The notes below the pieces were generated by a model. The model was not told where the DNA came from and ran no database searches. It saw only the letters and a list, made by a program, of their open reading frames with translations. Made by a program: the position numbers and the translations under genes. DNA of 64,000 bases, from contig NZ_JAANOY010000002.1 in assembly GCF_011320095.1 (NCBI RefSeq), forward strand, positions 264,968 to 328,967. The letters run 5' to 3'. Origin of the DNA: Cognatiluteimonas telluris (GTDB lineage: Bacteria; Pseudomonadota; Gammaproteobacteria; Xanthomonadales; Xanthomonadaceae). Below are positions 34,813-47,735 of the stretch, in pieces; position 1 is the stretch's first letter, and each line of letters starts with the position of its first letter.

Positions 34813-36003
34813 ATGGCCATTGAAGTCAAAGTCCCGGTTCTGCCCGAATCGGTTTCCGACGCCACCATCGCCACCTGGAACAAGAAGGCGGGCGACGCGG
34901 TCGCGCGCGACGAGAACCTCGTCGACCTGGAGACCGACAAGGTCGTGCTGGAAGTGCCCTCGCCCGTCGACGGCGTGCTGAAGGAAATCCGCTTCGAGAC
35001 CGGCGCCACGGTGACCAGCCAGCAGGTGCTGGCGATCATCGAGGAAGGCGCGGCGGCAACACCGGCGAAGGCCGCCGAACCCGCGAAGGCCGCGGCGCCG
35101 AGCGCGCCTGCCAAGGCCGAGGCCGCGAAGCCGGCAGCGCCTGCCGCGAAGTCCGCCGACCTGCCCCCAGGCGCGCGCTTCACTGCCAACAAGGAAGGCG
35201 TCGACGCCTCGCAGGTCGAAGGCACCGGCCGCAAGGGCGCGGTGACCAAGGAAGACATCGTCAACTACGCCAGCGGCAAGACCGGTGGCGTCTCTGGCGG
35301 CGCACGTCCGGAAGAGCGCGTGCCGATGACGCGCATGCGCGCGCGCATCGCCGAGCGGCTGATGCAGTCGAAGAATTCGATCGCGATGCTCACGTCCTTC
35401 AACGAGGTGAACCTCGGCAAGGTCATGGCGATGCGCAAGGAGCTCGGCGAGCAGTTCGAGAAGGCCAACGGCATCAAGCTCGGCTTCATGAGCTTCTTCG
35501 CCAAGGCCGCGGCGAACGCGCTGCAGAAATACCCGGTGGTCAATGCCTCGGTCGACGGCAGCGACGTGATCTACCACGGCTATGCCGATATCTCGATCGC
35601 GGTCTCGACCGACCGCGGCCTGGTGACACCGGTGCTGCGCAATGCCGAGCGCATGGGCTTCGCCGAGATCGAGCAGGCCATCGCCGGCTACGCGAAGGCC
35701 GCGCGCGAGGGCGGGTTGAAACTCGAGGACCTGCAGGGCGGCACCTTCACCATCACCAACGGCGGCACCTTCGGCTCGCTGATGTCGACGCCGATCGTCA
35801 ACCCGCCGCAGTCGGCGATCCTGGGCATGCACACGATCAAGGAGCGCGCGATCGTGGAGAACGGCCAGGTCATCGCGGCGCCGATGATGTACATCGCGCT
35901 GAGCTACGACCACCGCATCATCGACGGCAAAGACGCGGTGCTGTTCCTGGTCGACATCAAGAACCAGCTCGAGAACCCGCACCGGATGCTGCTGGGGATG
36001 TAA
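34813..36003 (+). CDS. sucB: Dihydrolipoyllysine succinyltransferase, E2 of 2-oxoglutarate dehydrogenase
   Basis: 396 residues. One lipoyl domain (1-75) with the lipoylated Lys43 in [11 protein letters not shown], an Ala/Pro/Lys-rich linker (about 78-118), a peripheral-subunit-binding domain (about 120-155, [18 protein letters not shown]), and the catalytic acyltransferase domain with [12 protein letters not shown] near the C-terminus carrying the active-site His and Asp. It forms the 24-mer core and moves the succinyl group to CoA. The ATG at 34813 has AGGA about 9 bases upstream and is 46 bases after sucA. Confidence 0.95.
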   Translation: MAIEVKVPVLPESVSDATIATWNKKAGDAVARDENLVDLETDKVVLEVPSPVDGVLKEIRFETGATVTSQQVLAIIEEGAAATPAKAAEPAKAAAPSAPAKAEAAKPAAPAAKSADLPPGARFTANKEGVDASQVEGTGRKGAVTKEDIVNYASGKTGGVSGGARPEERVPMTRMRARIAERLMQSKNSIAMLTSFNEVNLGKVMAMRKELGEQFEKANGIKLGFMSFFAKAAANALQKYPVVNASVDGSDVIYHGYADISIAVSTDRGLVTPVLRNAERMGFAEIEQAIAGYAKAAREGGLKLEDLQGGTFTITNGGTFGSLMSTPIVNPPQSAILGMHTIKERAIVENGQVIAAPMMYIALSYDHRIIDGKDAVLFLVDIKNQLENPHRMLLGM

Positions 36004-37610
<1,607 letters not shown>

Positions 37611-37611
<1 letters not shown>

Positions 37612-37637
37612 CCAAAGTTCGCTTGGCGAACTTTGGG
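37611..37637 (+). terminator. Second hairpin after lpdA
   Basis: CCCAAAGTTCGC (37611-37622), 3-base loop TTG, exact complement (37626-37637). A very stable stem sharing its first base with the previous hairpin. No T run follows, but together with the preceding repeat it is the likely 3' end of the operon mRNA. Confidence 0.65.
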
Positions 37638-37896
37638 CCCCATCATTGCAGGCCAGACCCCGCCCTTTCGCGCCTGCGGCGCGAACCGCCCCCTGACTCA
37701 GGGGGCTAGGGCCACAAGCTGAGCGGCGCCACGGCACTTCTGCGGCTGTGCCCCCGGACTCAGGGGCACGGAAAAGCTGACCCAAGCTGCATTCGACGCC
37801 GCGGCGCAAACCGATCCGTGAACTTGCGGCCCAGTGTCAAAAGCATCATGCCGCGATGTGGTCGATACTTGTCGGAGAGCATCTCGAGCGCGCCTC
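37638..37896. other. Non-coding stretch with three more short hairpins
   Basis: No gene seen. It holds TTCGCGCC-N3-GGCGCGAA (37667-37685), GCCCCCTGA-N1-TCAGGGGGC (37688-37706) and GTGCCCC-N8-GGGGCAC (37748-37769); the last two share GACTCAGGGG. The promoter of the following methyltransferase gene should be in the remaining 120 bases but is not obvious. Confidence 0.5.
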
Positions 37897-38763
37897 ATGG
37901 CTGATCCGAATCCGATCCGCAACGTCTCCGACACCGCGCTGTGGGTCGCGGTCTACCGGGCAATGGAAACCGAGCGCAGTGATGCGCTTTTCCGCGATCC
38001 CTTCGCGCGCCGGCTGGCGGGCGAACGCGGACAGGCGATCGTCGATGCGATGCCGCGCGGCAAGTCGATGAGCTGGCCGATGGTGGTGCGCACCGCGGTC
38101 ATGGACGAGATCGTGATGCGCTGCGTGCAGCAGGGCGCGCGCACGGTGCTCAACCTCGCCGCCGGTCTCGACGCGCGTCCCTACCGGCTGCCCTTGCCAC
38201 GCGCGCTGCGATGGCTGCATGTCGACCTGCCCGACATGGTCGAGTACTTCAGCGAGCGCATGCGCGACGAAACCCCGCATTGCGAACTCGAATTCATCGC
38301 GGCCGACATGCGCGACGCGGACGCGCGCCGCGACGTGTTCACCCGCGCGTCCGCGCACGGACCGGTGCTGGTGATCACCGAGGGGCTGCTCGTCTACCTG
38401 GAACCAGCACAGGTCGCGGACCTCGCCGCGGCATTGCACGACATCGCCAATGCGCGCTGGTGGCTCATGGATCTCGGGTCGCCGATGCTGCTCAAGCTGC
38501 TCGAGAAGCGCTGGCAACCCAGGCTGAGCCAGGGCAACGCACCCTTCCGCTTCGCTCCGGCCGAGGGCACCGGTTTCTTCGCTCCTTTCGGCTGGCGCGA
38601 AGCGGAGTTCCGCTCGACCTGGGACGAATCCTTCCGACTGCATCGCACCATGCCCGGCGGCTGGCTGTGGAAGCTGCTGTCCCGGTTGCAACCGGCCCGT
38701 AAGCGCGAGGCCGGTCGCCGGATGTCGGGTATCGTGCTGCTGGAGGCAGAGGCTTCGCCATGA
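37897..38763 (+). CDS. Class I SAM-dependent methyltransferase, LCM/TIGR00027-like family
   Basis: 288 residues. The start region NPIRNVSDTALWVAVYRAME and RDPFARRLAGERG, followed by VLNLAAGLDARPYRL (SAM motif I) and VITEGLLVYLE, match the leucine-carboxyl-methyltransferase-like family of bacteria, whose substrates are mostly unknown. The ATG at 37897 is where family similarity begins; the open frame extends to 37834. The stop overlaps the start of a DUF3147 gene, and that gene overlaps a LOG-family gene, so the three are a tight unit. No substrate is proposed. Confidence 0.87.
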   Translation: MADPNPIRNVSDTALWVAVYRAMETERSDALFRDPFARRLAGERGQAIVDAMPRGKSMSWPMVVRTAVMDEIVMRCVQQGARTVLNLAAGLDARPYRLPLPRALRWLHVDLPDMVEYFSERMRDETPHCELEFIAADMRDADARRDVFTRASAHGPVLVITEGLLVYLEPAQVADLAAALHDIANARWWLMDLGSPMLLKLLEKRWQPRLSQGNAPFRFAPAEGTGFFAPFGWREAEFRSTWDESFRLHRTMPGGWLWKLLSRLQPARKREAGRRMSGIVLLEAEASP

Positions 38764-39107
38764 ATCCGCAACTGCTGTCGAAGTTCGCGATCACCGTCGC
38801 CATCGTCCTGGTCGCGTCCGCACTCGCGCGCCGCAGCGGCTGGCTGGGCGCACTGGTGGCCTCGCTGCCGCTGACCTCGCTGCTGGTGCTGGCGTGGCTG
38901 TACGCCGACACCCGCGACGCGCGCCAGGTCGCCGACCTGTCGATGGGCATCTTCTGGTTCGTGCTCGGAAGCCTGCCGCTGTTCCTCGTCCTGGCGTTCG
39001 GCCTGCGCCATGGCTGGAACGTGGGGTTGGCGGCGATCGCCGCGATCGTCGTCGGCTTCGCCGGCGTGACGCTCGTGCAATGGCTGCTGGGACGCGTCGC
39101 CACATGA
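38760..39107 (+). CDS. DUF3147 family membrane protein
   Basis: 115 residues with four hydrophobic helices (about 7-23, 28-48, 62-82, 90-110) and short polar loops, the pattern of DUF3147 inner-membrane proteins of unknown function. The ATG overlaps the methyltransferase stop (ATGA), and its own stop overlaps the next ATG in the same way, so translation of all three genes is coupled. A conserved-looking LVASLPLTSLLVLAWLY segment covers the second helix. Confidence 0.82.
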   Translation: MNPQLLSKFAITVAIVLVASALARRSGWLGALVASLPLTSLLVLAWLYADTRDARQVADLSMGIFWFVLGSLPLFLVLAFGLRHGWNVGLAAIAAIVVGFAGVTLVQWLLGRVAT

Positions 39108-39694
39108 AGTCGGTCTGCGTCTACTGCGGTTCCAGCATCGGCGTGAAAGCCATCTACGCCGAACGCGCCGCCGCGCTCGGCACCCGGCTCGCGCGCGAAG
39201 GGCTGGTGGTCGTCTATGGCGGTGGTGACGTTGGATTGATGGGCGTGGTCGCCGATGCCGCGCTCGCCGCCGGCGGCGAGGTGATCGGCGTGATTCCGGA
39301 GCAACTGGTCGGCTGGGAAGTCGCGCATCGCGGGCTGACGCGCCTGGACGTCGTGTCGAACATGCATGAGCGCAAGGCGCGCATGTTCGATCTCAGCGAC
39401 GCGTTCGTGGCGTTGCCAGGCGGTTTCGGTACGCTCGATGAAATGTTCGAGATGCTGACGTGGCGGCAGCTCGGCCTGGGCAGCAAGCCCTGCGCGTTCC
39501 TTGACGTCGACGGCTTCTATGCGCCGCTGATGGCGATGATCGAGCGGATGGCCGACGAAGGTTTCCTGCGCGCGGAGCATCGCGACGAGCTCTGGCATGG
39601 GGAACGGATCGACCCGATGCTGGAATGGATGCGTCGGTCTTCCGGGCGTCCGGCGAGCAAGCATCCGAATCAGCCGCACACCGATCTTCGATGA
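39104..39694 (+). CDS. LOG family protein (TIGR00730; cytokinin riboside 5'-monophosphate phosphoribohydrolase type)
   Basis: 196 residues. The fold is Rossmann-like, with the family signature PGGFGTLDE at 105-113 and the matching MHERKARMF segment at 87-95; YGGGDVGLMG lies in the nucleotide site. LOG proteins hydrolyse nucleoside 5'-monophosphates to free base and ribose 5-phosphate; in plant-associated bacteria this can release cytokinins, in others it is probably nucleotide housekeeping. ATGA overlap with the upstream membrane gene. The role here cannot be told from sequence. Confidence 0.9.
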   Translation: MKSVCVYCGSSIGVKAIYAERAAALGTRLAREGLVVVYGGGDVGLMGVVADAALAAGGEVIGVIPEQLVGWEVAHRGLTRLDVVSNMHERKARMFDLSDAFVALPGGFGTLDEMFEMLTWRQLGLGSKPCAFLDVDGFYAPLMAMIERMADEGFLRAEHRDELWHGERIDPMLEWMRRSSGRPASKHPNQPHTDLR

Positions 39695-39746
39695 CCTCCG
39701 TTCAGCACTGGCTGCCTCCATGGCAGCTTCCATGAACCCAACTGGA

Positions 39747-39766
39747 GTCCCGGCGTGCGCCGGGAC
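39747..39766. repeat. Short palindrome between LOG and acuI genes
   Basis: GTCCCGGCG (39747-39755), TG, and its exact complement CGCCGGGAC (39758-39766). It resembles the core of the GGGAATGACG-type element family seen at 28541 and 61398 but diverges outside the stem. It ends 12 bases before the acuI start codon, close enough to affect initiation. Confidence 0.5.
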
Positions 39767-39778
39767 CGCGGCGACGAA

Positions 39779-40771
39779 ATGACCATTCCTTCCAGCTTCC
39801 CCGCCTTCCGCATCCACCAGGACGGCACGGCGCATCGCAGTGGCATCGAGCCGCTGTCGCTGGACGACCTCTCGCCGGGGGAAGTCGTCATCCGCACTGC
39901 GTACTCGTCGGTCAATTACAAGGACGCGCTCGCCGGCACCGGCGAAGGCAGGATCCTGCGGCGGTTCCCGCTGGTGGGTGGGATCGACGTGGCCGGCCAC
40001 GTGGTTGCCTCGACGGATCCGGCGATCCGCGAAGGCGACGAGGTGCTGGTCACCGGGTGCGGGCTGTCGGAAACGCGCGATGGCGGCTATGCGCAGTACG
40101 CGCGCCTCCAGGCGCAGTGGGTGGTCCCGCTGCCGCGGGGGCTGTCGTTGCGGGAAAGCATGATCCTCGGCACCGCCGGGTTCACTGCCGCGCTGGCGCT
40201 ATACCGGATGCTCGACAACCGGCAGGCGCCGGCGCTGGGCCCGCTGTGCGTCACCGGCGCGACCGGCGGGGTCGGCTCGCTGGCGGTCGACATCTTCAGC
40301 CGCGCCGGCTTCGAGGTGCATGCGGTCAGCGGCAAGCCGGCGCATGCGGACTACCTGCGCGCGATCGGTGCCGCGCAGGTCCACGGCCGCGACGTTCTGG
40401 CCACCGCGCGCCCCCTGGAATCGGCGCGCTTCGGCGGCGGGCTGGACAACGTCGGCGGACCGATGCTCGCCAGCCTGCTCGCGCAGACGGCCCCGTATGG
40501 CAATGTCGCCAGCGCGGGGCTCGCCGCCTCGCCGGAGCTCAGCGCGACCGTCATGCCGTTCATCATCCGCGGCGTGTCCCTGCTGGGCGTGGCATCGGCC
40601 GGCACGGCGCGCGACATCCGCGAGGCGATCTGGCAGCACCTGGCCAGCGACTGGAAGCCGGCGCACCTGGACCGTATCTGCACCCGCGAGGTCGCGATGG
40701 CCGAACTTCCCGACGTGTTCGCCACCATGCTTGCCGGCGGCTCGCTGGGGCGCACGCTGGTACGGCTGTAG
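39779..40771 (+). CDS. acuI: MDR-family oxidoreductase, AcuI/YhdH type
   Basis: 330 residues. A zinc-free medium-chain dehydrogenase/reductase of the YhdH/YhfP group, several of which are NADPH-dependent acrylyl-CoA reductases. Visible are SSVNYKDALAGTGEG (conserved N-terminal block), GIDVAGHVVAS, GTAGFTAALAL and the NADPH motif VTGATGGVGSLAVDIF. The ATG at 39779 has no clear ribosome-binding site and is preceded by a short palindrome. Function as acrylyl-CoA reductase is by family; a general quinone-reductase-like role is the alternative. Confidence 0.85.
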   Translation: MTIPSSFPAFRIHQDGTAHRSGIEPLSLDDLSPGEVVIRTAYSSVNYKDALAGTGEGRILRRFPLVGGIDVAGHVVASTDPAIREGDEVLVTGCGLSETRDGGYAQYARLQAQWVVPLPRGLSLRESMILGTAGFTAALALYRMLDNRQAPALGPLCVTGATGGVGSLAVDIFSRAGFEVHAVSGKPAHADYLRAIGAAQVHGRDVLATARPLESARFGGGLDNVGGPMLASLLAQTAPYGNVASAGLAASPELSATVMPFIIRGVSLLGVASAGTARDIREAIWQHLASDWKPAHLDRICTREVAMAELPDVFATMLAGGSLGRTLVRL

Positions 40772-40814
40772 CGCTTTCGCGCGCGGCGCATGGAACATTG
40801 GCCCATTGGCCCGC

Positions 40815-40820
40815 TACAAT
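40815..40820 (+). promoter_or_regulatory. -10 element of the response-regulator gene
   Basis: TACAAT (five of six consensus) 25 bases before the ATG, in an AT-richer patch after the acuI stop. The -35 region is weak. It suggests that the gene is transcribed on its own, in agreement with the terminator directly behind it. Confidence 0.5.
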
Positions 40821-40844
40821 CGAGCCAGTCCCCGGGGAACCCTT

Positions 40845-41216
40845 ATGGCGCGCATCCTGATCGTTGACGACTCTCCCTCGCAGTTGATGGGAATCCGCCG
40901 CATCGTCGAGAAACTCGGGCACGAAGCGTTCACCGCCGAAGACGGCGCCGAAGGCGTGGCGGTCGCCAAGCGCGAGATCCCCGACCTGATCCTGATGGAC
41001 GTGGTGATGCCCAACCTCAACGGGTTCCAGGCCACCCGCGCCATCACCCGCGAGCCGACCACCAAGCACATCCCGGTGATCCTGGTGACCACCAAGGACC
41101 AGGACACCGACCGCGTCTGGGGCATGCGCCAGGGCGCCCGCGCTTACCTCACCAAGCCCTTCAGCGAGGAAGAGCTGGCCACCGTGATCACCGGTCACGT
41201 CGGCGGCGCGAGCTGA
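40845..41216 (+). CDS. Single-domain response regulator, PilH/PilG-like
   Basis: 123 residues, only a receiver domain. The acidic pair DD is at residues 7-8, the phospho-acceptor Asp is in LILMDVVMP, the conserved Thr in ILVTTKD and the Lys in LTKPF. Overall it resembles PilH-type regulators of type IV pilus/chemosensory systems, but no pil or che gene is nearby. GGGGAA lies before the ATG. The multi-sensor kinase at 3481-6825 lacks a receiver and could be a partner elsewhere, but nothing in the sequence links them. Confidence 0.88.
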   Translation: MARILIVDDSPSQLMGIRRIVEKLGHEAFTAEDGAEGVAVAKREIPDLILMDVVMPNLNGFQATRAITREPTTKHIPVILVTTKDQDTDRVWGMRQGARAYLTKPFSEEELATVITGHVGGAS

Positions 41217-41245
41217 TCGGTCAACAGGTGGGAAGAATGAATCCG

Positions 41246-41276
41246 ACGGCCCGCTTTGCGGGCCGTTCGTCTTTCT
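41246..41276 (+). terminator. Intrinsic terminator of the response-regulator gene
   Basis: ACGGCCCGC (41246-41254), TTT loop, exact complement (41258-41266), followed by TCGTCTTTCT. A 9-bp GC-rich stem with a T-rich tail 30 bases after the stop codon. Confidence 0.8.
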
Positions 41277-41334
41277 GACCCGGACGCCTGGACGGAAGGC
41301 CTGCCCGCAGAGGCAAGGCGCCGCTGGCATCCCT

Positions 41335-41347
41335 CCCCCCCCCCCCC
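41335..41347. repeat. Homopolymer of 13 cytosines
   Basis: Thirteen consecutive C in the non-coding gap between the response-regulator terminator and the 3' end of cbpA. No reading frame that I accept crosses it. Such tracts are prone to slippage and to sequencing error. Confidence 0.9.
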
Positions 41348-41442
41348 GCGCGCCTGCTTCGCGCCTGCCCCCGCGATCCATTCCGCGACAAGCGTCCATC
41401 CTGGCCAGACGCGATTCTTCGCCGGAGCCGACCCCGCGCCCG

Positions 41443-42354
41443 CTAGCCCCGTCGCCAATCGTCCCCGAAGGCATCGCGCAACCCGCGATAGGCGTCGCGC
41501 TGGGCCTCGTCGTGCGCCTTTGGCGCGAGCACTTCCAGCTCGACGATCTGGTCGCCGGCCGGCACTGAACCCGTCCCCGGCAGGCCCCGCCCGCGCAGCC
41601 GCAGCTTGCGACCGGCTTCCGAATCGGCCGGGATCTTGAGCTCCACCGGGCCGCCGAGCGTCGGCACGCTGACCGTTGCGCCCAGCGCCGCTTCCCACGG
41701 CGCGACCGCCATGACGTGGATGATGTTGCGGCCGTCGACCTCGAACTGCGGGTGCGCGGCGTACTCGACTTCCAGCAGAAGGTCGCCGTGGTTGCCCTGC
41801 CCGCCCAGGCGGATCGCCTGCCCGGGCTTGATGCCCTTGGGAATGCGCACGTCGAGCGTCTTGCCGTTGACGCCGATGCGCACGCTGCTGCCGTTGTAGA
41901 CCGCTTCCAGCGGCACCGCGAGCTTGGCCCGGGTGTCGCCGCGGGGTGGTGCGCGACGTCCGCCCTGCCCCTGGCCGAAGCCCTGCTCGGCGCGCCGGCG
42001 CCCGAACAGTTCCTCGAAGAAATCGCTGAAGCCACCGCCGGCACCGCCGCCGGCGAAGATCTCATCGAAGTCGAAGCCTTCCGGCGCACCCTGCCCGAAG
42101 CCGCCCGGCGGCGGATGCATTTCCTCGCCCGGCCGATAGCCGCGGGTGCGCAACTGGTCGTAGGCGGCGCGCTTCTGCGGATCGCGCAATGCTTCGTAGG
42201 CCTCGTTGACGGCCTTGAATTTCTCTTCCGCCCCGGCTTCCTTGCTGACGTCCGGATGGTATTTGCGCGCCAGCCGGCGATACGCGGTCTTGATCTCCGC
42301 CTCGCCCGCGCTCGGCTCGACGCCGAGGATGTCGTAGTAATCCTTGAACTGCAT
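41443..42354 (-). CDS. cbpA: DnaJ-family co-chaperone CbpA
   Basis: 303 residues. N-terminal J domain (1-70) with the HPD motif in KYHPDVSKE, a Gly/Phe-rich linker (about 75-125), and two C-terminal substrate-binding beta domains (IGVNGKTLDVRIPKGIKPGQ, VPTLGGPVELKIP). There is no zinc-finger domain, which separates it from DnaJ and fits CbpA/DjlB-like proteins. It stimulates DnaK and binds unfolded protein; E. coli CbpA also binds curved DNA. It lies 98 bases downstream of hsp20 on the same strand and is probably driven by the same heat-shock promoter. Confidence 0.93.
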   Translation of the reverse strand: MQFKDYYDILGVEPSAGEAEIKTAYRRLARKYHPDVSKEAGAEEKFKAVNEAYEALRDPQKRAAYDQLRTRGYRPGEEMHPPPGGFGQGAPEGFDFDEIFAGGGAGGGFSDFFEELFGRRRAEQGFGQGQGGRRAPPRGDTRAKLAVPLEAVYNGSSVRIGVNGKTLDVRIPKGIKPGQAIRLGGQGNHGDLLLEVEYAAHPQFEVDGRNIIHVMAVAPWEAALGATVSVPTLGGPVELKIPADSEAGRKLRLRGRGLPGTGSVPAGDQIVELEVLAPKAHDEAQRDAYRGLRDAFGDDWRRG

Positions 42355-42452
42355 ACGCGATCCGTGCCTCGCTGGGACGTGCCGGCGACCCGAAACCCGC
42401 CGGCCCGCGGCGCACTGCCGCAGGCCGGAAGGTTATCGCACCGCCGTGACGG

Positions 42453-43004
42453 TTACTGCTGCGTCTGCGGTGCGTCGAGCGTCTGGCGCTGCGGGCGATC
42501 GCCCGCTGGCTCGCGACCGGCCCGATCGCCGGCCGCCTGCTCCTTGCGCCCGACCTGGATGCGGCGCGGCGCCGCTTCGGAGCGCTTGGGGATCACGATC
42601 TCCAGCACGCCGTTGCGACCGTGCGCCTGGATGCCTTCGGCATCGGCGCTGTCGGGCAGCGAAAAACGACGATAGAAGCTGCCGTAGTCGCGCTCGATGC
42701 GCGAGAAGCGATCGGTCTGGTCGGTCGCTTCGCTGCGCCGTTCGCCCTTGATGGTGAGGATGCCCTTGTCCATCGACACATCGATGTCGTCCGGGTCGAT
42801 GCCCGGCAGGTCGGCATAGAGGACGAAGCGTCCGGGCTCTTCCTTGACATCCACCCGCGGCATCCATTGGCTGGTGACCACGGAACTGTCGTCCGAACCG
42901 TCCTGGTCGAACGGGTTGCCCTCGAACAGGCGTTCGAAAGCCTGCCGGAACTCGTTCTGCACGCGGCCCGCGGCGGGCCACTGGCGATAACGGATGATGC
43001 TCAT
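42453..43004 (-). CDS. Small heat-shock protein (Hsp20/alpha-crystallin family)
   Basis: 183 residues. The alpha-crystallin domain occupies about 48-150 (MPRVDVKEEPGRFVLYADLPGI, DKGILTIKGERR, GVLEIVIPK), with a short N-terminal arm starting MSIIRYRQWP and a charged, Gln/Arg/Pro-rich C-terminal tail. It is an ATP-independent holdase that keeps unfolding proteins soluble for DnaK/CbpA. GGAG lies about 10 bases upstream. A sigma-32-type promoter is visible 75 bases upstream, on the strand opposite the divergently transcribed peroxiredoxin gene. Confidence 0.93.
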   Translation of the reverse strand: MSIIRYRQWPAAGRVQNEFRQAFERLFEGNPFDQDGSDDSSVVTSQWMPRVDVKEEPGRFVLYADLPGIDPDDIDVSMDKGILTIKGERRSEATDQTDRFSRIERDYGSFYRRFSLPDSADAEGIQAHGRNGVLEIVIPKRSEAAPRRIQVGRKEQAAGDRAGREPAGDRPQRQTLDAPQTQQ

Positions 43005-43078
43005 CTGTGTTTGCTCCTGCTGGTTTTCCTGTTGTTCCGGGCGGGAATCCGCCGCGACGGCAATTGCCGCCGGGGCTC

Positions 43079-43107
43079 ATATCGGTATCCGTGCCGGGGA
43101 TTTCAAG
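43079..43107 (-). promoter_or_regulatory. Sigma-32-type heat-shock promoter of hsp20-cbpA
   Basis: On the minus strand CTTGAAA (43107-43101) is followed after 14 bases by ACCGATAT (43086-43079). The -35 matches the heat-shock consensus exactly and the -10 matches five of the seven fixed positions of CCCCATNT. The predicted leader of about 65 bases holds a CGGCAATTGCCG palindrome (43058-43069). Confidence 0.7.
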
Positions 43108-43165
43108 CGCGAGGCCTTCACGGCGCCACGCATACACTGCCTTCATCCCACCGGAGGCCGCCCCC

Positions 43166-43645
43166 ATGACCATCCAAGCCGGCGACCGCCTGCCGGAAGT
43201 CCCGCTGCAACGCATCCGCAATGGCGTGGAAACCGTCGACACCGGCGCGCTGTTCGAGGACCGCAAGGTCGTCCTGTTCGCCGTCCCCGGCGCGTTCACG
43301 CCGACCTGCTCGGAAAAACACCTTCCGGGGTTCGTCGCGCACTTCGACCAGTTCCGCGCCAAGGGCGTCGAGGTGGCCTGCATGTCGGTCAACGATCCGT
43401 TCGTCATGCAGGCCTGGGGCCAGAGCCAGCACGTGCCCGACGACCTGATGATGCTCGCCGATGGCAACGGCCAGTTCACCCGCGCGCTCGGCCTGGAGAT
43501 GGACGCGAGCGCCTACGGCATGGGCACGCGCTCGAAGCGTTTCGCCCTGTATGCCGAGGACGGCGTCGTCAAGCAGATCTTCGTCGAGGCGCCGGGCGAA
43601 TTCCGGGTGTCATCGGCCGAGCATGTGTTGTCGCAGTTGCCATGA
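43166..43645 (+). CDS. Peroxiredoxin, Prx5 type
   Basis: 159 residues. The peroxidatic cysteine is in GAFTPTCSEKHLPGF and the rest (VEVACMSVNDPFVMQAWG, LGLEMDASAYGMGTRSKRFA) follows the Prx5 pattern. These enzymes reduce hydrogen and alkyl peroxides, in proteobacteria usually with glutathione/glutaredoxin. The only other cysteine sits in a buried strand, so no classical resolving Cys is evident. GGAGG precedes the ATG. Divergent from hsp20 and followed by a ferritin-like gene, giving an oxidative-stress context. Confidence 0.93.
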   Translation: MTIQAGDRLPEVPLQRIRNGVETVDTGALFEDRKVVLFAVPGAFTPTCSEKHLPGFVAHFDQFRAKGVEVACMSVNDPFVMQAWGQSQHVPDDLMMLADGNGQFTRALGLEMDASAYGMGTRSKRFALYAEDGVVKQIFVEAPGEFRVSSAEHVLSQLP

Positions 43646-43768
43646 GTTTGGTCTTCCGGGATCGGCCCGTCGCAGTCGCGTTTCCCGGGATCGGGATCCG
43701 CGAATGACCCGGTCCGTTCCGCTGGAATGCGTTGTGCGGTTTCATTGCCCTGACTGGAAGGAGTCCCG

Positions 43769-44395
43769 ATGAGCAAGTCTGAGAAAAAGGAATCCAAGGG
43801 CGGCAAGCAAGCCTCCCCGCCGCTGCTGCCGACGGCCGTTTCGATCCCGTCCGCGCGCGCGCCCGGCACGGCGCTGACCGATGTCAAGACCCTGCGCGAA
43901 CGCGCCAGGCGCGACATCGACAAGGGCGCGATCACCGACAGCTACACGGCCGACCGCAAGGAAGTCGTGCGCCTGCTCAACGAAGCGCTGGCGACCGAAT
44001 GGGTGTGCGTGCTGCGCTATTACCGCCACTACTTCATGGCCGCGGGCATGCTCGCCGATTCGGTCAAATCCGAGTTCCTCGAGCATGCGCAACAGGAGCT
44101 CTCCCACGCCAACCGCATCGCCGAACGCATCGTGCAGCTGGGCGGCGAGCCGGATCTCGATCCGGAGACGCTGACTTCGCGCTCGCACGCCGAGTACAAG
44201 CCCGGCAGCGACCTGCGCGACATGGTCAAGGAAAACCTCATCGCCGAGCGCATCGCGATCGACAGCTATCGTGAGATGATCCTCTACATCGGCGACCGCG
44301 ACACCACCACCAAGCGCATCCTCGAGGCCGTGCTGGCCGACGAGGAGGAACATGCCGACGACATGGCGGACCTGCTCGACGGCTGGGTCGGCTGA
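43769..44395 (+). CDS. Ferritin-like (bacterioferritin/Dps-like) protein
   Basis: 208 residues. After a polar, Lys/Ser-rich N-terminal extension of about 50 residues comes a four-helix bundle with ferritin-type metal ligands: Glu in NEALATEWVCVLRYYRHY, the ExxH in EFLEHAQQELSHANR, Glu in ENLIAERIAIDSYREM and the ExxH in DEEEHADDMADLL. It probably oxidises and stores iron or protects DNA from peroxide, in keeping with the peroxiredoxin upstream. GGAAGGAG precedes the ATG. The basic extension could bind DNA as in Dps; this is an inference. Confidence 0.87.
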   Translation: MSKSEKKESKGGKQASPPLLPTAVSIPSARAPGTALTDVKTLRERARRDIDKGAITDSYTADRKEVVRLLNEALATEWVCVLRYYRHYFMAAGMLADSVKSEFLEHAQQELSHANRIAERIVQLGGEPDLDPETLTSRSHAEYKPGSDLRDMVKENLIAERIAIDSYREMILYIGDRDTTTKRILEAVLADEEEHADDMADLLDGWVG

Positions 44396-44496
44396 CCCGG
44401 CCCGCGCCCCCTGCCCGCCACGCGCGCGGTCGAGGGTGGCGGCTGCCGGTGGATCATTTCCACGCGCTGCGCCGGACACATCGCCCGAGGTGAGCC

Positions 44497-44880
<384 letters not shown>

Positions 44881-45010
44881 CCCGTCGATCGCACGGCGCC
44901 CGGTGCCGGTAGCGCCTGCATCATTCCAGTCGGCATGGCCATCCATCGGCGCCTGCTGCGGGCCGAAGCCCGCCGCACTCGGACTGGCCCTTGCACTCCA
45001 GGGTCGGATG

Positions 45011-45034
45011 AAAAAAGGCGGCCCGCAGGCCGCC
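45011..45034 (-). terminator. Intrinsic terminator of gyrA
   Basis: On the minus strand GGCGGCC, 4-base loop TGCG, GGCCGCC, then TTTTTT. A textbook Rho-independent terminator 24 bases after the gyrA stop. Confidence 0.9.
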
Positions 45035-45058
45035 CTTCCTCCTTCGCGCCGGTGTCGC

Positions 45059-47644
<2,586 letters not shown>

Positions 47645-47735
47645 CGGGGTTCCGTAGGAGCCAATACACGGCCCGCCGGCAGCCTGCGGATCGGCTCCGT
47701 GGGCTTGCTTCGGCGGTGGATTCAGCGAAGCCGGA

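Noticed and set aside
40845..41216. Response regulator as dedicated partner of the multi-sensor kinase at 3481-6825
   Set aside because: They are 34 kb apart with no shared context; PilH-like regulators usually serve other systems.
41256..41639. Open frame across the C13 tract suggesting a phase-variable gene
   Set aside because: The frame is Pro/Arg/Ala-rich, overlaps the 3' end of cbpA in antisense and has no ribosome-binding site.
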